Notes: generated by a model from the sequence alone, not told the origin. A DNA stretch of 64,000 nt from Ridgeia piscesae (GCA_025642075.2 JAODUO010000080.1:62001-126000), one strand, 5' to 3'. Numbered from the stretch's first letter, positions 1-12,600 are shown. Program-made: numbers and translations.

Positions 1-3000
1 GCTTTTACTTATAATAACTACATGTATCTGTACTTTTTACTTCCGTATATTTTAGTGACTTTATGTTGTGATTCAACCACTTCATTGGGCTTTTGTTTTA
101 TTTGCATTGGTAATCCTTGACTAGTTACACATCTAAGGAATATTGGCTTCTTATGTGCTAGCTCTGATGTTTGCATAATGTGTGCCACTGGGAGAGTGTT
201 ATTAATGGTTGCCAATTCCTGGCCAAAGGCCCTTAACAGTTCTTTGAATCAATCATCAGCTAACCCCCAGCCAGCATTTCTTCTCAGACAAAGAAACATC
301 CCTGGCCTCATTAGTTTCGCACCCACTGAAGCTTGCTGGGTAATATTTGACCAGCAGCTTTGAGGTAATTATGTAGTATTGATCAAAGGAAAAAGACAAA
401 CAAACTACATGGCATACGCAGGAAGGAAACAATGGTTGAGGTTCACAAGACAAGCTATTTGAAGTCACATAAGATTGTGTTCCAGATGCTTTATTATTGT
501 GTGTTCCAGATTGTGTTTAATGCATCTTATAATTTAATACATTATTGTTCATTCAAATGTGTGAGTTTAACACAACACGTTAACAAATTACGGGTATTTA
601 AAAAAAATAAGAAAATCAAATCCTTTTCATACAAATCCCAATTCCTTTTGTCCAAAATATCTCCATTCCAATTCCCGCTCCGGAATTGATCAATTCCTTT
701 GAAATTGACCTCAGTCCTGTTTACAAAACAGTTAATTTTGTGTCCATATTTGGGGGATTTTAAATAGTCAGCCCTGGTTAAATAATTATATTAAAAACAA
801 TCATATAACAGTAACTTTAACTGCTTTATATTATTATCTGTACCTGATCATTAGACTATCCCATAGGTTAAGGTTACAGACTCATACAGTGTGTGGACAA
901 ACAATACAGACTAGTTCGGTCAAACCTTGTGTATTAGGAACAGAAACATAATATTAGTCATGAGTAGTCATGAATAATGGGAGTCAGATTATTTGGCCCA
1001 TTGGGCCTAATTGTCCGTTTCTGCAATCGTTGAAGTTTGGTCTGCTTGCGCGGGCCAAACCAATTGCATCTGCAATGGGTGCCGGCAAGCTACATGGGCC
1101 AAATTGTCATGGTAATGCCCATAAATAGGGACATAAACATCCATGGGTATGCAAATTATGTAGTTCATTATACCACATTTATTACATAAATTTGTTAATA
1201 CATTAAATATAAACCACAACCACGTTTTGAGGACGCTGCGTGTATGTACTAACAGGATGGGCTGAACTGTGGGCCAAAACATCCGACACAGCACCTGGGC
1301 CAAATCGTCTGTCGTGTTGGGCCAAATCATCCTGAACCCATTACTAATAATATTTTAAGAAACCAGGTAAGTGTATATTTGAGCGTCCATGCACTTTATG
1401 CAGTCTTGATGACATCATGATCATAACCATTCACGAATATTTTCACTTGTATGATGAATTAGACACCTCAATTTATGGATCACAAATAAATGTGTTCTGT
1501 GTGTGCTGACAATTCAGTGCACCTTGAACTTCAAGCGTCTGTGATGAACAGTTATTGACCATAAATAATGTGATATATCTGAGTCAATCATCACATCATC
1601 AGTGTGTCTTCTAGAAACGTCACGAGCGGTGGGCAGACTTAATTATTTCCTGAATTTCGTTTTGTGAGCTATACGAAAATGAATATTAATATTTATCAAT
1701 TTCTGCAATAACCAACCAGTATGCTTATTTTTCTATGCGACGAACCAGCTATGAATTGCAAAACTAAATCAGTACCGGCTAATCTTTAGTTCGGGATGTT
1801 CACTTCTTGTTGATGATCGATTTCAATATGGCGTGTCAATTTTCGAACGGAATGGGCATTTTCAAACGGTGCACCTTACCTTTAAATCGTAGTTCATTTG
1901 GAGGATCAAGCGAGAGCACTTGCTCAGACTTGGACATACTGTTGCACTGTCACAAAGCAATATCCAAGGTAGTAAGATAAACAGTCAAATTAGTCGTGTA
2001 CTAATACACAACTTCCGACCCAAACGTAGACTCGTTCTCGCTCTTTACCAAGACACACGTGACCTTCGCTAACGTGTGTTTTCATGTTGAGGGACCATAT
2101 ATTGTTCGTACTGTTCAACAACAGCAGTTTCTTTCGTGTAATGTTATATGTTATGAGTGGGTGTACGCTCATGATCCCAACAATGTTCAGTATTCTACGA
2201 CACAATACGCTAAATGTATAAAAATTATGATGATGATCAACTGCACCGGCAAACATAATATTAGGCACTACTACGATATCTACTTTCACATTGTAGTCGT
2301 GTAGCTGTGCCTGTAGATAGTCTGTAGTCCTGTCAGTGTCATTGTGTATGGCCGCTGCGTACTAGAGTAGAGTATACATTCGTGTGCTTATGCCTATGTA
2401 CTTTTGTAAAAAATAATAATATAGATTTAAAAGGCAAGTGTTTGCCTACCAGTCAACACAATTCAAATACATTTACTGAATGAGATTAATGTGTTGAGCC
2501 CACTGATTTGGGTATTGTGTGCTGCCACCTGGGGATCATAACATCTCTAAACAATGCAGAGAGTATACACTTTAGATTTCCCCCAGTAGTAGTAATTATC
2601 TCCAATAAAGACGTGTAAAATTGCATGTACTTTTAAAATACGAGCATGTGGGCGAGAGTGTGCGTGCGTGTGTAATAGACAGGGAGAGTAAGAGGGGGAG
2701 AGGAATGAGGGAGGCGAAGGAGAGGAATAGGGGGATGGGATGGGAGTATAGCAGTGAGAATGTGTGGATGTGGCCGTGTGTGTGGTCGATCAATCGATTG
2801 GTTGACTGATTGATTGACGAGTGGAGTGAGTGAATATTTATATTAAATTTTGAGTAGACAAGTTGGAGATTTAAACCTCCGACTATATATCTGATACTGT
2901 CGCGGATGTGAAACATGTGGTTTGTAATGTGCATCAAGAGATCTATTTGAGGTTTTGGGTGAGCTTGAAGGCTTTTTGTGAGCTTCAAGTGATCGATCGG

Positions 3001-5899
3001 TGTATCCAGCGTTAATCAAACCCTTGATACCAAATAATGTACCCACCTTCTTGTTGAACACAGTTCATTGAGTCATTGTAATATTAATTGTAACACTTCT
3101 ATAGCGCTTGAAAATTCAATCTAAGACGCGCAACAAACAATTTGTTTGTGTATTTTTCATTTTATACGAAGGAATGACTATAATTTATTATATAGTAATA
3201 GGGAGCTGTGTCGAGATTGTTGGCGCAGCTACTATAATCTATTGAGGCTATTTGAGCTTTGTTTTGAGCTTTGTTTTGGTTGCAATGGATGATCTAAGGT
3301 CTTAGGGATTTCACGGAAATGTAAGATTAATGAGCGTTGGGGACTGTTCTGTGGACTTGACACGGAGCTGTACACACATACAGCTGTTGGATATCACAGA
3401 GGAACAAACTTCGCACGATCAGCCAATGCACTATGATGTCCACCGCTGCGATGTCCTCTTCTAACTCGAGACATGGCCAAAGGATCGGAACGGAGGCAGC
3501 ATGTTGAAGCGCTTCGTCTTCAAAGACCCAATCGCTGATCAACGTTCGTGCCATACTACCGTTCTAGCAAACAACGACTTACTCCGAAACAAACCTGCGA
3601 GAGGTAAAGAGAAGGCGAATAGAGAAGGCATGCCATTAAGCCGTACTTTCACTGGGACATCATGTGATTTGCAGACCAAGTAGACCTATTAGATTCCTCA
3701 CGACTCATTGACATTGCAGCATCACGACTGACCCGTAGCGTAGGCGTAGCATATCTGCAGAAACCATCGGGGATGGGATATGGGCACCAACAAAGACGAA
3801 TGGCTTGAATCAGCCCATGCCGTACCCACTTCGTACCGTCCCGTTACAACAATTATTATCCTGTTCCACCCTCTACAGGGAAACGTAACTAACGTCGGTG
3901 TTTATGACGTCATCGTGTCTCGCTGATGTCGCTGATTTTAAACGGAAATTGGTAAACGTGAAATAGTTGCCGCTGACATGTAAGCGTCGGAACCGGAAGC
4001 GGACTTTCGTTTTAGGTGGGAGGATGGAGATATGATTAGATATTTAACCAAAGGGACATATTTTTGAGAGCCTCGAGATGGATTGTTTGGTGAGTAAATT
4101 GGGGTTTTGTGAGTTGTGAGGGAGGGGGCTGGGTAAAACAAGGTTTCTAGGGTGTGGCGGGGGGCTTCAGCCCCGAATATCAACCAACCGTGTTGTGCAA
4201 ATGGAAGTTTTGGAGCAGAAACCCTCACCAATTTCCCAATATCATGATGCAAGACAGCGCGACTCGGGACATTTGCTGACGCGCTGAATCCGACAGTGGG
4301 ATAGAAGCACCGACAGATAATCTTACCATAATCATGTTAGCATTTCCATGTGAATGTGTTAATAGTTTGCTCTGCGGCGACAAACATTCACGGATACATC
4401 TATGACCAACGCGTGTAACATCACATATAGCATCTTTTCTTTAAGATAACCTTTTGTATGGTCAATAAATTGTTCGGAATGTAGAACGTAGTGCGCATAT
4501 AAAATGCTAGGCAACAATCGCACGGACCAAACCGATCCCTGCGTCGTGGATTAAATTGACTGGAATAAGAAGCATACGCGGGGACCGCCCTCATGCAACA
4601 ACCATTGCAATACAACTATTGTTTGACTAATCTACACTATCAGTATCAACACGTGTCGATGGACTAAGTTTTGCTTCTCTCCGAACTTCGTTATTTTCAA
4701 ATATTACAACACACGCGTGATGCAGTTGTCTAAGTTTGACATGCGTAGAAGCCATCACTACATGTTATACGTGAACGCATTGCTCTCGTTAATGTATCGA
4801 TGCTTATGTGTTCAAATATCGTTACATATGTGGGTAAATACTGCTATTACGACAGTTACGCACGAAATGCCAAATCATTCTGACCGGGGACTGTCATTTT
4901 TCATAGTAACAAATACCAACGCATCGGATACATTACCTAAAGGGGAATGCATTATTACAAAGTATTATGAGTAGTGATACACTCTAGTACACATCACAAC
5001 TGCGTCGCCATAATAATGCTTTATGTTATTAATTGGATGTAGTATTCCGGAATAGTTATTGAATTAAAAAGAATAATTAAGACGGAATTAATATATAATT
5101 GTAGCTATAATATAATATTTGTTCAACTCTAATGGGTCGCTTTAAAACCATCGCAATAATCACCATTCCAGAAAAAAAATCGTTTTACCTACGTTGCACT
5201 TGTCGTTCGCTGCTATGCAAGTGTTGCAGTACCTCATGTATTGCAATACCTCAGGGAGTTTGACGCTCCTGCCATGCAGAATTATAAATCACAGCAGAGA
5301 GATAAATGGATAGCAATGGTCAAGTGATGGAAGCAAGACAGCGGCCGAGCCAGCCACTAAACTACTCACCACGTGCCGGCGCGTGTGTCATTATAGATTA
5401 TTTACATTTTCAGAATTTTGTATACATAAAATTATAACCCAAAACGAAATAATGATCTGTCCCCTAACGTTCTCGAGCAGAAATAGCGATGCCACCTAGC
5501 GGTTAGTAAAATCCAATCTGGTCACAAACAGTTCATGATTAATCCGAAAGGGGCAGTACTGAGTATTGGAGTAGAAAAGTGGCGCCACGTAGGAGGGTAA
5601 ATGCTTCCTATATTCGATAGCGCCGTGGAAGTTGTTTTTGATATGAAAAATAGTAGGGGGCGTAATGTGGTTTCCATTTGGATGGTACATATTGAATTTG
5701 CAGTCTTCAGTCTACTGTGGAGCATTACTTTTCTACAGGGATATGTTTAGGAATGTCATACAGCAACTTACATAATGGTCAAAATGTTGAAGAGTTTCGT
5801 AAATAAGTTTTTAACTAGCAAGAGAAAAGAAAACATAATAGCCACAGTGATGATTTTGTTTGTTACATTTTCTTATATCTAATACAAATATTCTGTACA
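1..5899. other. Downstream flank, no gene recognised
   Basis: No reading frame here resembles a known protein and none is longer than about 130 codons. It contains the MITE-like element at 987-1331. A CpG-richer, higher-GC stretch runs from about 3300 to 4600, with short frames on both strands (for example 3327-3554 and 3938-4252, minus). It could be an unannotated promoter or first exon of a neighbouring gene, or an old repeat, but nothing identifies it. Confidence 0.5.
987..1331. mobile_element. MITE-like element with 14-bp terminal inverted repeats and internal GGGCCAAA copies
   Basis: Ends GATTATTTGGCCCA (987-1000) and TGGGCCAAATCATC (1318-1331) are inverted with one mismatch. The GGGCCAAA motif recurs inside at about 1053, 1095, 1270 and 1296, an arrangement like subterminal transposase-binding repeats. 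No target-site duplication is evident and there is no transposase frame. Confidence 0.4.
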
Positions 5900-6781
5900 A
5901 TATTCACATGCATTCAAATATAGTAGATGCCTGTACTTTATATATAAACTATAATATGGCATGCTGTCACTTTTCCTAATGGCATTTATAAAATGTGTAT
6001 GTACATGTATCTCATACCTCTGTACACTTATTACCTATGTACAAGTTCTAACCATTATATTATAGACACAACAAACAGTGACAATATAAATACTCTGCTA
6101 TAGTTGATAACTCAACCTGGTGATCGGTTTGTCACAAATGTGCATAATTTTGCAGTTAACGATCCCCAATACATCTCTGGTATGCCGAGTCCATTCACCA
6201 AACGAACTGCAATTACCACAGGCAATTATCTAAGCTAATGCCATGCCTGCCATTTTACATATCTCTTCTACTGTACTTAGCAAAACACTTTATCTGGTGA
6301 AATAAGCCTTACAGGCGAGACGATGGAGCAAGCGATGTTATGTTTCACTTTATCAAGATACCACACCCTGAGCAGTAACAACTCTCCAAAAGTAGGTATC
6401 ATAATTTCTTACGTCACTATCTTGAACTCAGTATTTCATATCATCCCCACAATCAACTTCATGTCATTAACCTGAACTCAGTGTTTCATACCTGTCAGTA
6501 GTTGGCGAAACTTTTATGTAATAACGTAATAAACCATCAGAAAGTATTGCAATCATGTACTAGGATTTCATGTGGGATAAATAACTTAACTTTCATATGA
6601 ATGTATGGGCTTCATGCTATTGAAACCTCACCACAGTAAAGATCTGGTTTTGCTACAGCTTCGTTCAGTTCAAGGGCACTTTCACATTGTCAACATTGCA
6701 GTCTGCTTACCAACACTCAATGCAAGCATTTGTCAACATAGTAACCAGCATACATTCAAAGAGCATACAGAACTGTTGCCT
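5900..6781 (-). other. BCAR1: Probable 3' UTR of the CAS gene (end not located)
   Basis: Sequence directly after the TAG stop on the minus strand. It is AT-rich and has no continuing reading frame. I did not see an exact AATAAA on the minus strand between about 5100 and 6781; weaker variants occur (GATAAA near 6292 and 6351, AATAAG near 6030, TATAAA near 5987). The left border given is a guess. A 19-20 base direct repeat (CTGAACTCAGTGTTTCATA type) lies at about 6421-6441 and 6472-6490. Confidence 0.35.
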
Positions 6782-9604
6782 CTACAACATAGCTGCTTGT
6801 GTAATGGCGAGTCGTAGTTCATTGCCGGCATGTGACACATCGACAACTCTGTCAACCATCTCCTGTACCCTGATGACGGATGGGTAATGCAGTGCTGCCA
6901 CCTTTGTCGCCGTGACTGTGTCCTTGAGACAGTCACACAGTAGATTCGCACACGCAGTGATCTTCACCGTCACATCGTCCGTGTAGATATTGCGTGCAAT
7001 AGAGTCGCCGATGTACACGAGTTTGTGTGCGGCAAGAACGACAAACTTGCTGTAGGAAATGAAGACCTTCGGCGGCTGGTTGTACTCGATGCACTGGAAG
7101 AACGCACCGATGGCGTTGACGAGCAGCTTCAGGTGGTCGTCGATCTGTGATGCGTAGAACATGACGATCTGCCGCTCGTTCTCGTCCAGGGTCGCCATGC
7201 CAGGGGGCGCCACCTGTGATGTGGGACTCATCGGGATCTGTAGTGTCTGCACTGGTTTCTGCACCTCTTGCTTGAGTCGCTCGAGCCGCTCCTTGAATGG
7301 GGTGCTGAGGCCGGGCGGCTGTGGGCATTTCTCCGGTGATGACTGCATCTCGTTGAGCACGCTGCTTACAGTGTTTGTGTACGCGGACCCAGACTGCGAA
7401 AGATGTGACTGGGGCACCATCTGTGGAGGCTGACACTGAGTTCTCTCATTCTGGCTCTGGCATTGGGGAGAGCTGCCTTGGCTCACATAGGGCGTGTGCT
7501 GGGGTGAATTTGCAGGCTGTGGAGACTGGAATCTGTTCTTTGCCAGGGGGGTTTGGTACAGTGGCTGGTTTGGACTCGGTGCTTGGGTTTGGTTTGCCAG
7601 CTGCTGAACCTTGCTGTGGAAGGGGCTGCCCTGTGGCTGTGGCTGAAGGGGTTGGCTTGTTTGTTGTTGTGAAGCCCCGCCTTTGTCCTGTCCCGGAGAA
7701 GGCGAGTACTGATTCTGTGCATTCTTCTGTTGGTTCAGCAGCTGCTTCTCCTTGTTGCTGGCGTTGATGATCCTGGCGTTGTGTTCCTCCTGCTTCTTCT
7801 GCTGGGCCATGGCAGCGGATGTCAGCTGGACATAGTCGTACTCCTCCAACCACTCTCTTGTGTCGTTCTCGTAGTCATCGTCTTCGATGTCCAGTGCGGC
7901 GAGGTCATCCTTCAGACTGCGTGGCACGGCATACACCGACTCAGTGACGGCTGGTGGGGACGGCAGCACTGGCGCAGATGCCGACTTATGGGGTGACGAA
8001 GTCGGAGGCGAGGGAAGGGGTCTCTTTTGTACCCCGTCGTCACTCTCCACGCTGTTCCCCCGGCTTCCGGTGCTCATCCGTGGTTTTGGTTTCACTGGCG
8101 GCGGCGGCCGCTTCGGTTTTGTCTTTGTTGTCGATGCAGGTCCACTGGATGGCGGCTTACCCATTGTGTCACACGTTGACTGCGACGGGCACTTAAACAA
8201 CAGCGATGAGTTGCCCTGTATCAGCGACGTCATGAGCAGCGAGGTGTTCGGTATGTCCTTCGAGATGGTTATGATCTCATTGAGGTCATCGCTGACGTTT
8301 GAGCTGTTACCCTCGACGACGAGCTTGGAGAGCTGCCAGTTTGCGGCATCAAGGTTCGTCATGCTCTTGTTGATCGCCTGCAGCGACATCTGGAGGGGAT
8401 CCAGCTGCTTCATTATCTTTTGTATGAGCTTCCTGTCGGCCACTCTCGCCGAGTTCGCCAGGGCACCCTGGCTGAACTCAACAAAGTCCTGAAGGCACCG
8501 CTTGACTGCAACGCACGCGATCTTAATGTCGTACAGCTTTGACTCGAGGCTGTCTTTCTGCCGCCATGTCGCGCTGACGTAACCGAGCAGCTTGGATGTT
8601 GACCTCTGCACGTACTGCTGAAGCTTCACAAGTAGCTCCAGGGCCGTGTCAAGTTCCAGCGGAAGTTCTTCGTATGGAACATTGATCGATTCGGTGTCCT
8701 CACTGCAGTGAGAGAACCGATTGACGAGGTCACTGAATGCCTCCGATCGGTCTGACAACACATCGTCTCTCACCACTTGCGGCGGAATATCATACAGCGA
8801 CTTCTCTCCTGTCTTCGATCCACGTGATGTTCGATTTTGCTGCTTTTTTGGCAGATCCACCGGTGGTTTTGTTTCAGGACTGCATTGTTTTGTCACGTTG
8901 TGAGCACTGTCGTAAATGATCTCTATGTCAAGTTCATCTTTTTCATCACTGTCGCCTTTTGGCACATCATAGTCTGGAGCCGTATCATTAATGCACTGTT
9001 TTGACTGTGGGATATCATAAATATCTGTGCTTTGCGAGAGAAAATCTGGTGTCCCAGATCGCTTACGAAGAGCTTTAAATGCATCAGTTTTTCTTGGTAT
9101 GTCCGGTTTCTCAAATGAGCTGTTGCTTTTCAAATGTTTACCGAGATGGTTTCCACATTTCAGCACCGCCGGTTTGGCGGAAGGTGGAATGTCGTAAATG
9201 TCTTGTGCTGAGAGGTCCGCACTTGACCTCTCTGAACTGGAGGGCGTTGACCCCACGTGAAGACTGTGATACGACAAACTGCTAGAAACGGCTGACGAAC
9301 CACCCGATGCGTCGGACAGGGCACTTGATCGGTTTGACCACGGTGGGTTCTCGAAACCCTGAAGACTGCGTGGCACATCATAGGTGTCGCCACCATCAAC
9401 GTGTGCTGATGAAAACTGTGGGGCATCGAATGTCCGACCAGTTGACGGCACTGGTGTGTCGTAGGTCGTCAAGCCCTCAGGGACAACGGTGGGCACCTTT
9501 GTGCCGGGAATGAAGTATCGGGATGTTGGGACGTCATAGTCTTCAACAGACTTGTTGGGCTGATCGTACACGTAGACACTGCCAACGCGCTTTGGCGTCA
9601 CAAC
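6782..9604 (-). CDS. BCAR1: p130Cas/BCAR1-like CAS scaffold, last coding exon (substrate domain to C-terminus)
   Basis: Main exon of a CAS-family docking protein that, in the known family, links integrin/FAK and Src signalling to Crk at focal adhesions. The frame begins just after a minus-strand AG acceptor (AG at 9606-9605, pyrimidine-rich tract before it) and reads VVTPKRVGSVYVY, matching the vertebrate CAS segment KVVVPTRVGQGYVY once joined to the preceding exon's final K; it ends at TAG (6784-6782). With the 116 upstream residues the protein has 1056 residues. Seen in order: eight YxxP sites at about residues 129-390 (YDVP, YDIP, YDTP, YDQP), the Crk SH2 type; a helical four-helix-bundle-like region about 428-589; PPPPVKPKPR near 616-625; RPLPSPP at 644-650 and YDYV at 705-708, the bipartite Src site; a Gln/Pro-rich stretch about 734-877; the conserved ERLKQEV element near 890; and a FAT-like C-terminal domain about 921-1056 with NQPPKVF and SAHKLVF-like AAHKLVYIGD. 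The substrate region through the C-terminus is unbroken by introns. Four CAS-family members exist in vertebrates, so the symbol marks the family; BCAR1 is the closest architecture. Confidence 0.95.
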   Translation of the reverse strand, partial: VVTPKRVGSVYVYDQPNKSVEDYDVPTSRYFIPGTKVPTVVPEGLTTYDTPVPSTGRTFDAPQFSSAHVDGGDTYDVPRSLQGFENPPWSNRSSALSDASGGSSAVSSSLSYHSLHVGSTPSSSERSSADLSAQDIYDIPPSAKPAVLKCGNHLGKHLKSNSSFEKPDIPRKTDAFKALRKRSGTPDFLSQSTDIYDIPQSKQCINDTAPDYDVPKGDSDEKDELDIEIIYDSAHNVTKQCSPETKPPVDLPKKQQNRTSRGSKTGEKSLYDIPPQVVRDDVLSDRSEAFSDLVNRFSHCSEDTESINVPYEELPLELDTALELLVKLQQYVQRSTSKLLGYVSATWRQKDSLESKLYDIKIACVAVKRCLQDFVEFSQGALANSARVADRKLIQKIMKQLDPLQMSLQAINKSMTNLDAANWQLSKLVVEGNSSNVSDDLNEIITISKDIPNTSLLMTSLIQGNSSLLFKCPSQSTCDTMGKPPSSGPASTTKTKPKRPPPPVKPKPRMSTGSRGNSVESDDGVQKRPLPSPPTSSPHKSASAPVLPSPPAVTESVYAVPRSLKDDLAALDIEDDDYENDTREWLEEYDYVQLTSAAMAQQKKQEEHNARIINASNKEKQLLNQQKNAQNQYSPSPGQDKGGASQQQTSQPLQPQPQGSPFHSKVQQLANQTQAPSPNQPLYQTPLAKNRFQSPQPANSPQHTPYVSQGSSPQCQSQNERTQCQPPQMVPQSHLSQSGSAYTNTVSSVLNEMQSSPEKCPQPPGLSTPFKERLERLKQEVQKPVQTLQIPMSPTSQVAPPGMATLDENERQIVMFYASQIDDHLKLLVNAIGAFFQCIEYNQPPKVFISYSKFVVLAAHKLVYIGDSIARNIYTDDVTVKITACANLLCDCLKDTVTATKVAALHYPSVIRVQEMVDRVVDVSHAGNELRLAITQAAML

Positions 9605-12600
9605 CTGGAATCAGCAAAAGACACAAGTCAATATAACCAACATACAGGTTAGGCAGAGAAAGTCATGTGACTCTGTTGTTCTTATACATAATTTCTGGAA
9701 TGCCTCGAGAAAGTTGAAGTGTTCAGACATCTCTGTGAAGCTCTGATAGGTAACAAAAAGCCCCTTTTCGTTACTACATAAATGTACAAGCATAAGTTTA
9801 AAAACATATTGTATGGAAATGTAAGTAATTTTGAGTAGAATATTCATGACTGTTACATGTAAGGGAAGGCATGAGACTAAACAATGCTTCAGAGCAATAT
9901 TGCTTTGCCACATTTTGTGTTTCATGTCTTCCTTTACATGTAACAGTCATGAAATACTCAGGTATTTTATTTAAAACATTGGTCACAGTGGCTACTGCTG
10001 GAAAGAGACGTTTCTGGTGTTCGGCTTAGGACAGACATATCATTGTTGGAAAGAAATGTCATTCCTTCATTAATGGCTAACATGAAACAATGTCACAAGT
10101 CACTGCAGTATCTTGAATTGACAGAAAATTAGCTGAGGGTGAAATCTGAATAAACTTCAAGTTGATTGTGAGAGTAAATGCCAGAAAGGCACAATGCAGG
10201 TACAGTCATACAGGTGACAATTATCTTATTTAAGGTGACAATTATCTTATTGAAAGCCATGGCCACCCAGTTAGATTCAGACATTCATCCGACAGTTTCA
10301 CGATGTGGGGTAGTTATCCCAGACAGTCATTCTCTTGTGTGTCAACATAACATTTCAACTGTGACACTGTGCAGTTGTATAACAGCACACACCATGACAT
10401 TTATCCTAGACAAACACATTTCAACATATAACCTTTCTTTATTGTATCTGAACTAACAACAAGTCATGATACTAACTGTTGAACATCATGTTTGATGGAC
10501 AATTTGGTTCAGTTGTCAGATCTACAGGAATATACAACTTCGTCTAACAAACAATATTGTTCGTAGGGGGTGTTTTGGCAATTTGGCGTTGGTACCTAGC
10601 GATGCTCTCTATGTAATCAGTTACCAGATTAAAATTCCAATAGAAAAAGACTATTTCACCAATTGTAGTCGGTGTGGCTATGCTCCATTACTTTTGGCAA
10701 GTGCAACACTATTGCTCACACTTCTGCTGATCTGAGTTGCATATTTTTGTATGGGCAGACAAAAGGATACAAATGAGGCTAGAATAAAGTGGGCGATGTG
10801 TACACGTCACAGAGGCTGACAGAGCCATGTATCATACGGAATAATAGCGAGAATGCCTGCTGTTTGAAGCTACTTCACACCTGTTATTGTAATTGATGTT
10901 ACCTGATGAACAACTTGTCAATCTGACGGGTGATGACAATTTAACATGTAGGCCCCCTATTATGCTTATTTACACCCCACTACATACCACCGGCATCATC
11001 TAAGCAAACTCATTCCAATTTAGGCACAGAAGTGTATTATCAAACTGGTATCAATTGATGAGGATTTTGATTAAACCATTTTTTGTAAACGCTATTTATA
11101 TAGTAAGATAGATTTGCACTACTATGACAGTTAAACACAATTTACAATGATATCAACAATGTGTTCCGGAAGCTAGAAGATAGGACCTGATATAAAATGT
11201 ATTTATTCTTTTGTTTGCATTCAACGAGCAAAATACAGGTAGGAATTAATATTACATTCTGACCAGAAGGACTATCTGGAAACAACCAGAAGTTTGTTCA
11301 AAGTTTAGGAACAAGCTAAGTAACCACTTTGATACATGACACGATATAAGGATGCGTCCGGTTCATACAGTTTCTGATCGAAATGAACACCACTGGTAGT
11401 GACCACACTTTGGACATATCAGACAACTGATACACCAATCACTAGTGTATATGTAACAGTATCTATGGAACTGATATCAGAAACATGAAACTGATATCAT
11501 GTCAGTTCATTTAATGAGTATTCCTTGTAAAATATAACGAGTAATGAGTGACTGTGTCTCTGCTTTGCAAGTAACTTGTCCATAGAAAAAAATCAACCAA
11601 GTCTCACATTTTCATGAAAATTAGCATGTTTAATGGAGATTATTGGTGCATACAAGATGCAAAGTTCAAATCCCTGCCTTCAGCAGTGAATCTGACAGAA
11701 AGTTACTAATCTGACATACACACGTTTCACACTAGCAAGGAGAGATGTACTTAATGTGGAAAGCATTAGTACATAATGTAATTATGTCTCCTACAAACAT
11801 GCACATTTTGTTGCCAAGTAATTTTAAAGAATACATGAAAACAAAATGTTTGAATGAGACAGCGCTTGAGCAGGAGTAAGATGCTTATCTGATCTCAGGA
11901 ATATAAAGCCTAAACCAATTGCAAAACAAGCTGGCCGATCTGAAGACAGTCAAGATATTAATGTTACATATATAATTATCAGTTATCAGTGAACTACATC
12001 AATTAAACTGGAACTGTTGAAAAATGGGTATTTCTTAGAACTAGCATTTTGCTACACAGTAGCAATTGATCATGTGTGTGAACAATAATAATGATAATGA
12101 ATGGTAAAGTGCTTGTTATCAGAATATACGCCGTGATGAATATCACTGTACGTTATGTCTTAAACAGAAAACCAATGTGTCGACTGAGCCTAGACATGTG
12201 CAGATGATACTTTTGCGAAAGCCGAATGTGTGAAGTTTTCAATCAATACGATACAGCTATTAATCATGACGTCTATCAGGCCGGATTACATCCCTCTCTG
12301 CCGACTGAATCTAGCCTGGCATTTAATTACTTTCTGTCACATGCTGTGACAAAAACTAGCTCTTTTTAGTTCACTGGCAGAAATGGGACCATGGCTGTCA
12401 GGCATCTGACATTTCAGTGATGGGTTTCACTGAGAAAAAGCAGACAGAGGTTACCCGAGGCGTACCCACGTACACACAATAAGGATACCCGGTACTTCAA
12501 ATTATTCCCTTTGGCATACACTATTGGAATAAACCTCATTTGTAATACCTATGTTTCGAAATAGTAATTTCACAGAATTTCCTGCATGCTATGTTCATCG

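Noticed and set aside
6933..9513. Other frames of 60-200 codons overlapping the large minus-strand exon
   Set aside because: Shadows of the CAS coding frame, which has clear domain homology.
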